64,000 nt of DNA from Agathobacter sp. Lineage in GTDB: Bacteria; Bacillota; Clostridia; Lachnospirales; Lachnospiraceae. The position numbers and the translations under genes were made by a program. This document shows, piece by piece, positions 55,787 through 64,000 of this stretch; position 1 is the first letter of the stretch, and the number at the start of each line of letters is the position of its first letter. The notes under the pieces were generated by a model. That model had not been told where the DNA came from. It saw nothing but the letters and a program-made list of their open reading frames with translations, and ran no database searches. The stretch lies in NCBI GenBank assembly GCA_022772675.1, contig JALEZW010000030.1, positions 18,499 to 82,498 on the forward strand, written 5' to 3'.

Positions 55787-57277
55787 ATGGAAATTCCTTT
55801 TCTTCATCTGAAAACCAACGAAAGAAACACTGTCCCCCAGCCGGAGGGAATCGAATTGTTCCGGGCGGCACTCTGGCTGGCCGCCGGTATGGTCGGAATT
55901 TCCTTCCTGGCCACCTCACTGCCCATGAAATTTAAACTGATTCTATGTATTCTGGGAGGTATTTTCTGTGTTGTCGGCATAATCCGGCTCTTTAAATACC
56001 ACAAAGCATACAAGGTTTTTCAGAATTTCATGCCCACATGGGATTTTGCTCGGGGAATCTATGACCAGTTTGCCATGGAGCTGAATGCATGGCACGAAAC
56101 GGATACCGTGCCCACATGCTGTGATGGAGACACCCTGTATTTTCTGAAGCTGCAGAAGGAGCGCCTGAAAAGAAAAGGCCTGAAGATGTCTGACCAGATT
56201 CTGCCGGCAAAGGAATCCGGTTCCGGCACGGCAACGCTTTCCCGGAAGTCCCTCTGGTATACGTCCGACATGGTCTATGAAAACATCTCCAGAAAGCTCC
56301 GGTTTGACAATACGCAGGGAACCCTTTATGAAAGAAACGCGGAACAGGTCATGTACCAGATTATTGTCCACAGCCCCAATGAAACGCAGCTTACCAACAT
56401 CACCGCCACCTGCCCCAATTGTGGGGCCGTCAGTCCGGTTGCTGCATTAGAGGAAGGCTGCCGGTACTGTGGCACCAAATTTCGGATTACGGATCTGTTT
56501 CCCCGGGTCGTAAATCTGTTTTTCATGAAATTGAACTCAACAACCACCAATTCCGTCATCATGAAACGGACGATGTCCATTTGCATGCTTGCGTTCTTTA
56601 TCTTCACTTTTGTGGCAGTGCTCCTAAGCCCGGCAGGATTTCTGCCCGCAAAGCTGGCGGGATGTTTTGCGGTTTCCATATTCTGTGGCGGATTTTTGGG
56701 AATCATTCTGACGGATCTGATACTTCTTTTCTCGTTATTCGACAGAGACGGTATGAAACATGTATCTGCCTTTAAGCTGTACAGCTCAAAGGCAAAAATC
56801 AAAAACAGCATGCAGCAGTTTGACCCTAATTTTTCCTTCGACAAATTCGAAGGTCAGATTATATCTCTGGTCAAAATGGCTGTATTTGCGGAGGATCCAC
56901 AGAATCTGGCCTGCTATCATGGAACGGAAAGAGACCCGCGTTTTTCCGATATTCTGGAAATGACCTACACCAATGCCACCTGCCTGAAAAAATCCTGGAT
57001 GGAGGGCAATATTCTGCATCTCTCCCTGCGCACCTGGTGGATCAATTACAGCGAGTTTAATGGAAAAATATATAAAACAGGGGATTGTATTGACCTTGAG
57101 GTATGCACCAATGTAACCGTCCTGGAGCCTCCAGGATTTTCCATTACTTCTGTATCCTGTCCCTGCTGTGGCGGCAGCTTTGACGCTGTCAGGCAAAAAG
57201 TCTGCCCCTATTGCGGCAGCACCTACCACATGGAAAATGAGGGGTGGGTCATTACTGATATGAAGCTGATCAGATAG
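55787..57277 (+). CDS. Multi-pass membrane protein with two zinc ribbons and a TIM44-like region
   Basis: 496 residues. Two helices near the N-terminus (about 27-65) and two in the middle (about 255-315). Zinc-ribbon Cys pairs occur twice: CPNCGA...CRYCG (about 209-227) and CPCCGG...CPYCG (about 465-485). The segment FDPNFSFDKFEGQIISLVKM to about 450 resembles the TIM44-like domain of bacterial membrane proteins. Function is not known. Start chosen at 55787 behind AGGAGG; a longer frame from 55742 lacks a ribosome binding site. A TATAAT at 55677 may be its -10. Confidence 0.78.
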   Translation: MEIPFLHLKTNERNTVPQPEGIELFRAALWLAAGMVGISFLATSLPMKFKLILCILGGIFCVVGIIRLFKYHKAYKVFQNFMPTWDFARGIYDQFAMELNAWHETDTVPTCCDGDTLYFLKLQKERLKRKGLKMSDQILPAKESGSGTATLSRKSLWYTSDMVYENISRKLRFDNTQGTLYERNAEQVMYQIIVHSPNETQLTNITATCPNCGAVSPVAALEEGCRYCGTKFRITDLFPRVVNLFFMKLNSTTTNSVIMKRTMSICMLAFFIFTFVAVLLSPAGFLPAKLAGCFAVSIFCGGFLGIILTDLILLFSLFDRDGMKHVSAFKLYSSKAKIKNSMQQFDPNFSFDKFEGQIISLVKMAVFAEDPQNLACYHGTERDPRFSDILEMTYTNATCLKKSWMEGNILHLSLRTWWINYSEFNGKIYKTGDCIDLEVCTNVTVLEPPGFSITSVSCPCCGGSFDAVRQKVCPYCGSTYHMENEGWVITDMKLIR

Positions 57278-57472
57278 AAGCATTTTTCACAGGATTGAGG
57301 TTGTTATACAAAATCTGTTCGGAACGCAGCCATTATTATTTTCAAAATTTTAGCATATTATCTCAAATAATAAATATAATTAGTATGTTACACTTACGAA
57401 CCATCCCATTTACCAGACATATGATATATTGAGCGATAAACAATACTTACAGCTCAGAAAGGACTAGAACAA

Positions 57473-58845
57473 ATGGGAATCACCAATTCTAACAAAGAAT
57501 TAAGCACGAACCATATTGACTGCGGGGACTCTTTTCAAGTGAAATTATCCCTGACCGCCGAGCCAGACATCGTAAACAATCCAACAGACATTGTTCTGAT
57601 TCTTGACCGTTCCAGAAGCATGGCCGGAAGCCCCTTTGCCAACCTGAAAAACGGAGCAAAGAAATTCATTGAAATCATTGACGAAGCCACTGACGGAACA
57701 AAGGATGGAGAGATTGGTTTGGGCAGCCGGATTGGAATTGTCAGCTTTTCCGATACCGCAACCCAGGATACACAACTGATTACCTCCGTTGCCGAATTAA
57801 ACGCAGCGGTAGATGCACTCACCACCAGCAGCTATACCAATCACGCTGATGCCTTCACAAAGGCACTCCAGCTGTTTGACCCCTCCTCCAATAATGCCAG
57901 GGTGATGGTCATGTTTACAGACGGCCAGACGACAGTGGGCGGCGATGCCACACCGGTAGCTGAAGCTGCAAAGGCACAGGGCGTCACCATCTACTGTATC
58001 GGTCTGTCGGGAAATGGTGGCATCGACGAACAGGCATTAAACAGCTGGGCTTCTTCCCCTGCTTCTGCCTATGTGGTCATTACCCCGAATGATGAAGAAC
58101 TGGAAGATATCTTTTCCGACCTGGCAAAAAATATTTCCAAACCGGGTGCGAAAGACATTGTCATCAAAGATGTGATTTCATCCTGCTTTAAGATCACATC
58201 CCTTTCCATCCCTACCAAGGGAACTGCGAGCCTGCTGAGTGAGACCTCCCTACAGTGGAAAATTGATGAGCTGGGTGCCCATACCAGTGAAGGAGCATCT
58301 TTGGAATTTACTGTTTTACACGTCGGCCCCTGCTCCGGAACGATTGAGGTAAACGAATCCATTTCCTATGATGACAAGGACACAATACGGTAACCTTCCC
58401 CTCCCCGGAAATTGAAATCGACTGCGGGGATGCCATTTACCCAGAGCGCTGCCCGACACCGGTTCCGATCCACATGGGTCACTGTGAGGACTCTGTGGAA
58501 ATCAATGGTGGAGATATCCAGTTAGAATCTTTGGGGCGCATCCTCCAGCTGGATGTGACCTTAAAGAACATCTGCCCGAACCGGCGTGTTGCGCTGGCAG
58601 TCATCATTACCGAGGTAGATGATCATGGCATGGAGCACAAGCGCGGCATGAAAACCATGACCATTCCGGCCCACACAAAGCAAAACTGCAGTGATGTCAT
58701 TGTCCGCTGTATCAAATTTGTTCTTCCGGAGGATCTGGATGTCTCCGGCAAGACAAAATCTATCTGCCACGACAGAGACTTTAAAGCAAGATTTATTGCC
58801 AACTATATTGACAATGATTTTGAATGCTGCAGCTCAGTTTACTAA
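57473..58845 (+). pseudogene. vWA-domain protein gene split by a single-base deletion
   Basis: The first part (57473-58393, 306 residues) has a von Willebrand A domain with MIDAS LDRSRSMAGS, the Thr region and MFTDGQTT. A TAA ends it at 58393. The next frame continues without a start from about 58384: NTVTFPSPEIEIDCGD, then CEDSVEINGGDIQLESLGRI, to 58845. Together they read as one protein of about 457 residues in which GACACAATACGG lacks one base. The C-terminal segment (LGRILQLDVTLKNICPNRRVA) looks like the regular continuation of this family. It may be a sequencing error or a real frameshift. Confidence 0.82.
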
Positions 58846-59047
58846 ACAGATAGATAACTATTTTCGAACCGTTTCAATGATGTAACCAGATAATGAAAGG
58901 GACCTGCTGTTTGTTCAAATTCTCGGGTCTCTTTCCCTTGTCAACTTCGCTCCAGCTTTCTACATATTTTTATACTTGTATGTCAAAAAATTCCTCTGTG
59001 TTCATAAAGACGCCGAAAGCAAGCCTCCTTCCCCCTTATATGACACT

Positions 59048-59317
59048 TGTACGGGAGAATTTGATTTTTTCATTTTTCACCCGTACTTTCAAGGTCATCT
59101 GTACGGGTGCATTTTTGTTTTTTATATTTCACCCGTATTTTCATGAGCACCTGTACGGGTGCATTTCCACTTTTCTAATTTCACCCGTATCTTCATGGCC
59201 ATCTGTACGGGTGCATTTCCACTTTTTCGTTTTCACCCGTATTTTCACAGGTTTACGTACAGGAGGATGTCAATTTTTTGTATTTCACCCATATCTTCAG
59301 CAATGTTCATACAGATA
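59048..59317. repeat. Hairpin array 2: five units of exactly 52 bp
   Basis: Units start at 59048, 59100, 59152, 59204 and 59256, with a decayed sixth at 59308: exact 52-bp spacing. Core units read TGTACGGGTG, a pyrimidine-rich loop and CACCCGTAT. Loop (GCATTTCCACTTTT type) and linker (CTTCATGGCCATC type) are unrelated to array 1. It lies between the vWA gene and the end of the antiporter gene; 58846-59047 shows no other feature. Confidence 0.92.
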
Positions 59318-59326
59318 ACTTTCCAG

Positions 59327-60542
59327 CTATTGACAGATTTCTCCTGCCAATTCAAATCCCTTCTTTGCCACGATCACTGCAATGAACTCATGGATGACAG
59401 CCGCTGCTGCAATGGTTCCCTGTACAATTTGTGCAAGCTGCGGAGCAGATAAAAGTGTTGAACAGACAATCCCGGTAAATACAAGGGAAACCCCGGAGTG
59501 GGGAAGCAGCGTCAGACCAAGATATTTCTTTACCTGATCCGGCATATGGGTAATTTTTGCTCCCACTCTTGCCCCAAAATATTTTCCAAATGCCCGTGCC
59601 AGTATATAGACAATGGTATACGCTCCGGCCCCAAGAATCAGATGATAGTCCAGAGGGGCCCCCAGATCCACAATAGCAGCGAGCAGAGATATCCCCAGAA
59701 TTGGAGAAAAATAATCCGAAATTTCACACAGACGTTCTGGTGTTACCATATTTGAAAATATCGCTGCAAAAGAAACCCCCATAAGCATATAATTTATCGT
59801 GATGCCGGAAAGCACAAACGTATTCATGCCCCAACCAATCAGCATCGTAACCGTAATTCCGGAAAGCAGTACCAAAAGAGTTTTCGTCTTGCCACCGCAT
59901 CTTTTCAGTAATAACCCCGCCGGGAAACCGACAACAGCTCCAATAAGCACAGGCAGAAAAATCATGACAGGTATCATATAGAGCGGAACGTTACCGCCGG
60001 AAACCTGCCTTGCCACCAGAGAATTAACCGTAAAGAAAACGACAATTCCAACCACATCATCCAGAACGGTCATAGGAAGAAGCGTGTCAGTTACCGGACC
60101 CTTTGCATGAAACTCATTCACGATGGACAGTGCCGGTGCCGGTGCTGTGGCAAGGGCGATTCCTCCAAAAACAAAGGCAAGATACACAGGAATATCCAGG
60201 AAAGAAAATATAATTCCAAATGCAAGACTAACCACAGTAAATGTTCCGAGAGATTGTGTCAATGTTGTAAACACCAGTGCTTTTCCATAGCTTTTTAACT
60301 TTGTCCAGATCAGCTCCGTTCCAAGCATGACACCAAAAGCACACTGCATCCACATAATGATTGTTTTATACCAGGCCGCATCCATAACCTGCTGTATCAT
60401 TACCCCGATAGCATGGGGGGCCCAGCAGCATTCCCACAATCAGCCATCCTAAAATAGAAGGCATTTTGATTTTCGATATCAATTTCCCGGCAAAAAATGC
60501 AATAGCCAGCGTCACGATCCAACGAAATAAATATCCTATCAT
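59327..60542 (-). pseudogene. CPA2-type cation/proton antiporter gene with frameshift in a C6 run
   Basis: Two frames join into one antiporter of about 404 residues. The N-terminal part (60542 to about 60415) reads ILGWLIVGMLLGP; the rest (to 59327) continues HAIGVMIQQVMDAAWYKTII. The break is at GGGCCCCCCATG, where removing one C restores the frame. Membrane helices and the LGTELIWTKL region fit KefB/NapA-type Na+/H+ or K+/H+ antiporters. It follows the TetR gene by 73 bp. Start at 60542 behind GGGAGAG. Confidence 0.85.
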
Positions 60543-60615
60543 TCTATCTCTCCCTTCATGAAGCATCGGCCCATATGAAATTTTCTACTGCAAATGAGCT
60601 GTTCTTTGTATTACA

Positions 60616-61227
60616 TCAGAAATTTGCCACATCCCCGGCAATCCCATAAAGCATTAAATTTAGCAATTTCGGGATAATTTTCTCGTGTAATTTTACCTTT
60701 TCCTTTAAATCCACATTTTGAAAAGCCGGACTGCTGAAATAACCGTTCAGCGTTGTCTGTATCAAATGGAAATAGGAAAGGGCATCCTCCATTTCTATTC
60801 CCTCTCTCAAAGTAACTGTCTCCAGAGTTTTTTTGCAGATACGGTCATTCAAGCCGTTAAACTCCTCCAGCATCTGATCTATTTCTCCTGACAGATGCTG
60901 TGGTTGATTCAGCAGCGCATCAAAAATGATATGGGCTTCGTTTGGAAAAGAATCAAAAAATTCCATACGGGCAGTCATGTATCCCTCCAAATCCGCTGCC
61001 CCATCATTTTCAAAAATATACTTTGCAAATTTCTCACAGCTAATTTTTAAGCATGTCAGGTAAAGCTCATCTTTTCCGGTAAAATTATGGTAAACCAAAC
61101 CTTTATTGATCCCCGTCTTGCAGATGTTGTTCACCGTTCCTCCTGCATAGCCCTTTTCCCCAAACTCGGCCATAGCCGATTCGATGATTTTTGTAATGGT
61201 AATTTCTGTTTTTTCACTTTTCTTCAT
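60616..61227 (-). CDS. TetR-family transcriptional repressor
   Basis: 203 residues. The HTH (GYAGGTVNNICKTGINKGLVYHNFTGKDELY, about 25-55 region) is canonical, and the C-terminal ligand domain is diverse as usual. The start at 61227 follows TTGGAG; a longer frame upstream is a promoter/operator region. It is first in a probable operon with the antiporter. A dyad operator overlaps its own promoter, so it should autoregulate. The inducer is unknown. Confidence 0.9.
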   Translation of the reverse strand: MKKSEKTEITITKIIESAMAEFGEKGYAGGTVNNICKTGINKGLVYHNFTGKDELYLTCLKISCEKFAKYIFENDGAADLEGYMTARMEFFDSFPNEAHIIFDALLNQPQHLSGEIDQMLEEFNGLNDRICKKTLETVTLREGIEMEDALSYFHLIQTTLNGYFSSPAFQNVDLKEKVKLHEKIIPKLLNLMLYGIAGDVANF

Positions 61228-61247
61228 AAATAGACTCCAAAACAATA

Positions 61248-61296
61248 TTGACCAGATGGTCAACATTATTATACTAATAATAAACCATCTGGTCAA
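61248..61296 (-). promoter_or_regulatory. TetR promoter with two operator copies
   Basis: Minus-strand promoter: TTGACC (-35, 61296-61291), 17-bp spacer, TATAAT (-10, 61273-61268). Operator O2 TTGACCA-ga-TGGTCAA (61248-61263) has perfect 7-bp arms just downstream of the -10. Operator O1 TaaACCA-tc-TGGTCAA (61281-61296) overlaps the -35. Bound repressor would block polymerase at both ends. Confidence 0.85.
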
Positions 61297-61375
61297 TAAC
61301 ATAATCTTATCATGATGTTTTAGTGAATTGGAAACTTAAATTCACCGACGATATAGAAAAAATAAGTTGTAGCAC

Positions 61376-62173
61376 CTAAGATAAGTACCTTTTCACTTTT
61401 CTTTCTATATCCTTCGTATTCAGGATTGTTTTATCTGTTTCAAAAGACAGGATCAGCCTTTCACCCACATAAATGCCATTTTCCTCATAAGTCTGAATCT
61501 TTTTGACAGCAGCTCTTGCATATCCAGGCTCATCCATTTTTCCTTCATGCTCCCAATAAATTTCCTGCCGGCTTTCTGGGGAAAGAAATGTAAAATCCGG
61601 ATATACGATTCCATACCCTTTCAACGGAAGTGGCCTTTCATATTTATAAGGAATGTTGTTTCTATAAAAAAAATCAGCCAGTATTTTCTCAGATTTTGAA
61701 CGCACACGCTCCCCTTTCTCAGAATAGATTACTAAATCATTTTCCTGAAAACCCTTTCCCTCATATTTTTCCTGCTGCCACTGTTCCAATTGATTCTCCC
61801 ACGTTGGTTCTACAGCCTCTATCCGTGCCCGACGTGCCGCATGTTCTTTAAGATATAACTGCTCTATCTCATCATCCTGATAATCTTTCAATATACGTTC
61901 AATTTGCTTCAATCTTCGTTCCACAAGACGTAACAACTTTGCATCATAATCCTTTTGAGCCAGTTTCTGGACTAACTCTTCTTGTGAACGATGAATGTAT
62001 TTCCCATGTCCGAACGGTTCTTCTGCCATATAGTGATAAAACTGGACGTGTTCTCGCGACTTAGATATACGCAAGGTTCCTTCCGGTGCTTCTTCCAAAC
62101 GCTCCTTGGCGACTTTTCTGATATCTCTTAATCTTTCCTGTTCCTTGATCAACGATGCTCTTAATCCATACAT
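61376..62173 (-). CDS. PD-(D/E)XK nuclease-like protein of unknown role
   Basis: 265 residues counted from 62173 (GGGGG ribosome binding site 7 bp before). The N-terminal half is highly charged and helical (RDIRKVAKERLEEAPEGTL; KQIERILKDYQDDEIEQLYL). The C-terminal half has RSKSEKILADFFYRNNIPYKYERPL, then YPDFTF and WEHEGK: a D-x(n)-E-x-K arrangement as in PD-(D/E)XK endonucleases. Related proteins are frequent in Lachnospiraceae but I know no tested function. Hairpin array 3 begins directly upstream. Confidence 0.75.
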   Translation of the reverse strand: MYGLRASLIKEQERLRDIRKVAKERLEEAPEGTLRISKSREHVQFYHYMAEEPFGHGKYIHRSQEELVQKLAQKDYDAKLLRLVERRLKQIERILKDYQDDEIEQLYLKEHAARRARIEAVEPTWENQLEQWQQEKYEGKGFQENDLVIYSEKGERVRSKSEKILADFFYRNNIPYKYERPLPLKGYGIVYPDFTFLSPESRQEIYWEHEGKMDEPGYARAAVKKIQTYEENGIYVGERLILSFETDKTILNTKDIERKVKRYLS

Positions 62174-62269
62174 ATAATTTCCCCCTTTTCTTTCTTGTGC
62201 CCATGATATACTCCTTCGTTGCGGGCGGTGTTCGTATTTTCTCTTTTTCTCTTGTATGTGTATCCCCAT

Positions 62270-62780
62270 CTGTACGGGCGATTTTTACATTATTTCTTTC
62301 TCGCCCGTATGCGCTTCCCTGTCTGTACGGGCGATTTTTGCATTATTTCTTTTTCGCCCGTATATACTTCCCTGTCCGTGCGGGCGATTTTTGCATTATT
62401 GTTTCTTCGCCCGTATGCGCTTCCCTGTCCGTGCGGGTGATTTTTACATTATTTCTTTCTCGCCCGTATGTGCTTCCCTGTCCGTACGGGTGATTTTTGC
62501 ATTATTTCTTTTTCGCCCGTATGCGCTTCCCTGTCCGTGCGGGTGATTTTTACATTATTTCTTTCTCGCCCGTATGTACTTCCCTGTCCGTGCGGGCGAT
62601 TTTTGCATTATTTCTTTTTCGCCCGTATGCGCTTCCCTGTCCGTGCGGGTGATTTTTGTATTATTTCTTTTTCGCCCGTACTTGCATCCCTGTCTGTACG
62701 GGCGATTTTTGCATTATTTCTTTTTCGCCCGACATAGACATCAATTTGTACAGGTGGTTTTTGATTTTCCACCTGTATGC
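62270..62780. repeat. Hairpin array 3: ten units of exactly 53 bp
   Basis: Units start at 62270, 62323, 62376, 62429, 62482, 62535, 62588, 62641, 62694 and 62747: a constant 53-bp step. Each reads CTGTACGGGCG or CCGTGCGGGYG, a T-rich loop, CGCCCGTATG and CTTCCCTGTC. The stem is GGGCG with CGCCC where arrays 1 and 2 have GGGTG with CACCC. It ends in a decayed unit (TTGTACAGGTGG...CCACCTGTATG), itself a paired change. It lies upstream of the nuclease-like gene. Confidence 0.95.
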
Positions 62781-62865
62781 TCCCATCACCATCAAGTCTT
62801 ATTGTATTGATGTTCTCATTCTCCCTGCCTCATTAATTCACTAAATAATAAATAATAAGCTACAA

Positions 62866-62924
62866 GGGGCAAAATGTCAGAACGCGTTACTGCTTGCAGG
62901 ATAAGAGTTCTGACTTGTTGCCCC
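62866..62924. repeat. GGGGCAA / GTCAGAAC hairpin
   Basis: GGGGCAAAATGTCAGAAC (62866-62883) pairs with GTTCTGACTTGTTGCCCC (62907-62924). The inner GCAGGATAAGAGTTCTGAC equals the right arm of the 54.87-kb hairpin, whereas the left arm here (GCGTTACTG) no longer matches. 62925-63236 shows no gene; short AAACCGGAGCG at about 63083 recalls the 80-nt repeat. Confidence 0.75.
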
Positions 62925-63236
62925 CCACACACGAGGACTGTCGTCAATCTTTGATTGATGACCTTGTGATTTTCTTTGGAAAAACAACGGATTCCGAATG
63001 TGTGTAGGATTGCGGAGCGCAGCTCCATAAAAATCTGCTGCTCTAATAGGGTGTTAAATGCCATTGGCACCTGTTCAACACAAACCGGAGCGAGACAAAG
63101 AACTTACTCTGACTCTTTATACATTTTCTTATGATTTATGGAGTCCCTCATAAATCTGTACTGAACAAATGCAAATATTCTTTATATACACATAATAAAT
63201 TGGAATCTATTTGTACCAGATGTGGTACCAGATAAA

Positions 63237-63264
63237 AATTCCGGAAGCCATCGGCTTCCGGAAT
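63237..63264 (-). terminator. Terminator after rpsI
   Basis: On the minus strand ATTCCGGAAGCC-gat-GGCTTCCGGAAT is followed by TTTTATC. Perfect 12-bp stem. Confidence 0.88.
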
Positions 63265-63314
63265 AATAGACATATGAAAGTCTCGTGAAGATAAATAATC
63301 TCTTGATTATCTTA

Positions 63315-63704
63315 TTATCTCTTACTAAATTGCGGTGCCCTACGAGCTGCTTTGAGACCGTATTTCTTACGTTCCTTAACGCGAGCGTTACGGGTCAACA
63401 TTCCAGCCTTCTTGAGGGTGGAACGATCTTCGTGGGCTTCGAGCAACGCACGGGCGATGCCAAGACGGATCGCTTCGGCTTGTCCAGTGAAGCCGCCGCC
63501 TTCAACGAAGGAGACGACATCGTACTTGTCTTCAGCACCAAGAAGGGCAAGGGGCTGCTTCAAGTTCTGGATGAGGGTGGCATAGGGGAAGTATTCCTTC
63601 ACTTCGCGGCCATTGACCGTGATTTTGCCGCTGCCAGCAACAACGTAGACGCGGGCGACCGAGGATTTACGGCGGCCAGTTCCATAATATTTTTCGTTAG
63701 CCAT
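63315..63704 (-). CDS. rpsI: 30S ribosomal protein S9
   Basis: 129 residues: [16 protein letters not shown] at the start, [20 protein letters not shown] and the invariant C-terminus RRAPQFSKR. Full length. The sequence differs from the usual Lachnospiraceae S9 (which typically has GRRKKSIARVYL and GGGYTGQA), and Arg is mostly CGT/CGC, unlike AGA-using neighbours, except in the last codons, where AGG and AGA appear. It follows rplM behind AAGGAG. Confidence 0.95.
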   Translation of the reverse strand: MANEKYYGTGRRKSSVARVYVVAGSGKITVNGREVKEYFPYATLIQNLKQPLALLGAEDKYDVVSFVEGGGFTGQAEAIRLGIARALLEAHEDRSTLKKAGMLTRNARVKERKKYGLKAARRAPQFSKR

Positions 63705-63715
63705 GGGTTATCTCC

Positions 63716-64000
63716 TTATTTGCTAAGGTCGAGAACGACCGGTTTTTGAGCGGATTGCTCGTGCTTGTCGTCAGCATAGACGTGAAGCTTCTTGATCATC
63801 TGACGGCCAAGAGGTCCTTTCGGAAGCATGCCCCAAACGGCACGTTCCATCATTTCGACCGGGTATTCCTTGAGCATGACGCCGGAGGAACGGGTGCGGA
63901 GACCACCATTGTATCCAGAAACGTTGTAGTAGTTTTTCTTGGATTGCGGATGGTTGCCGGTGAGTTTCACTTTCGAGGCATTGATGATGATGACGTTGTC
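63716..64000 (-). CDS. rplM: 50S ribosomal protein L13, N-terminus cut by window edge
   Basis: The frame enters from the right edge (NVIIINASKVKLTG) and ends at 63716 with 94 visible residues. Typical L13 motifs: YNVSGYNGGLR, AVWGMLPKGPLGRQM and the end VVLDLSK. rplM-rpsI is the normal gene order. Base and codon use resemble rpsI rather than the rest of the window. Confidence 0.94.
   Translation of the reverse strand, partial: DNVIIINASKVKLTGNHPQSKKNYYNVSGYNGGLRTRSSGVMLKEYPVEMMERAVWGMLPKGPLGRQMIKKLHVYADDKHEQSAQKPVVLDLSK

Noticed and set aside
62270..62780. CRISPR array
   Set aside because: The repeated part is the hairpin stem plus similar loops and linkers in every unit. There are no unique spacers, and no cas genes are present. 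The same applies to the arrays at 42.1 and 59.0 kb.
62155..62844. Open frames with phrases such as ISFSPVCASLSVR inside array 3
   Set aside because: The 53-bp period keeps all three frames open by chance. No ribosome binding site, and the phrase only restates the repeat.
62816..63070. 84-codon minus-strand frame near the GGGGCAA hairpin
   Set aside because: It crosses the hairpin and repeat remnants, lacks a ribosome binding site and resembles no family.
1..64000. Prophage, integrative element or insertion sequence
   Set aside because: No integrase, transposase, capsid, portal or conjugation gene is present; only hairpin-type repeats without coding capacity.

Overview
The window comes from a low-to-mid GC, spore-forming, anaerobic Firmicute, most likely a butyrate-producing member of the Lachnospiraceae. 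Support: a full-length butyryl-CoA:acetate CoA-transferase (but), a CotF-type coat protein, a class B sortase beside an SPKTG-anchored protein, an SAM-I riboswitch on metK, and consistent GGAGG-type ribosome binding sites. No tRNA, rRNA, CRISPR array, insertion sequence or prophage module was found. Most genes are on the minus strand.

Layout. 0-8 kb: a partial transglutaminase-like protein, a metal efflux operon (HMA protein, P1B-ATPase, ArsR), CotF, a glycerol-1-phosphate-dehydrogenase-like enzyme and a Ktr/Trk K+ uptake pair. 8-18 kb: endonuclease III, secreted proteins, two rRNA methyltransferases and two family 2 glycosyltransferases. 18-31 kb: but, an LTA-synthase-like enzyme, Mrp, signal peptidase I, an HSP90-like ATPase, sortase B with its probable substrate, an LCP protein and a CpsB/C/D tyrosine-phosphorylation module. 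31-41.6 kb: an unassigned structured RNA of about 500 nt, a two-component system, metK, an HD-GYP phosphodiesterase and an ECF sigma/anti-sigma/ABC operon. 41.6-55.5 kb: hairpin-rich spacer DNA, a MNT-HEPN pair coupled to a lysozyme gene, an EAL-CBS-GGDEF protein overlapping a chemoreceptor, MATE and ABC exporters, a decayed sigma factor, peroxide-stress genes and NAD salvage genes. 55.5-63 kb: a zinc-ribbon membrane protein, a frameshifted vWA protein, a frameshifted cation/proton antiporter under an autoregulated TetR, and a PD-(D/E)XK-like protein. 63.3-64 kb: rpsI and rplM.

The most unusual content is non-coding. Three separate arrays (about 42.1-42.5, 59.0-59.3 and 62.3-62.8 kb) are tandem hairpins of 51-53 bp that share one stem, TGTACGGG(T/C)G paired with C(A/G)CCCGTA. 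Loops and linkers differ completely between arrays. The stem shows a paired T-A to C-G change, so the fold looks maintained. Around them lie other hairpin elements, some repeated elsewhere in the window. The orphan RNA at 31.0-31.5 kb has its own promoter, serial hairpins and a shared bidirectional terminator.

The last about 640 bases (rpsI and rplM) look foreign to the rest in protein type and codon choice. They may mark an assembly join or replacement inside the conserved 3' end of rpsI. Two genes (vWA and antiporter) each have a single-base frameshift, the second in a six-C run, so sequencing error, phase variation and true decay all remain open.
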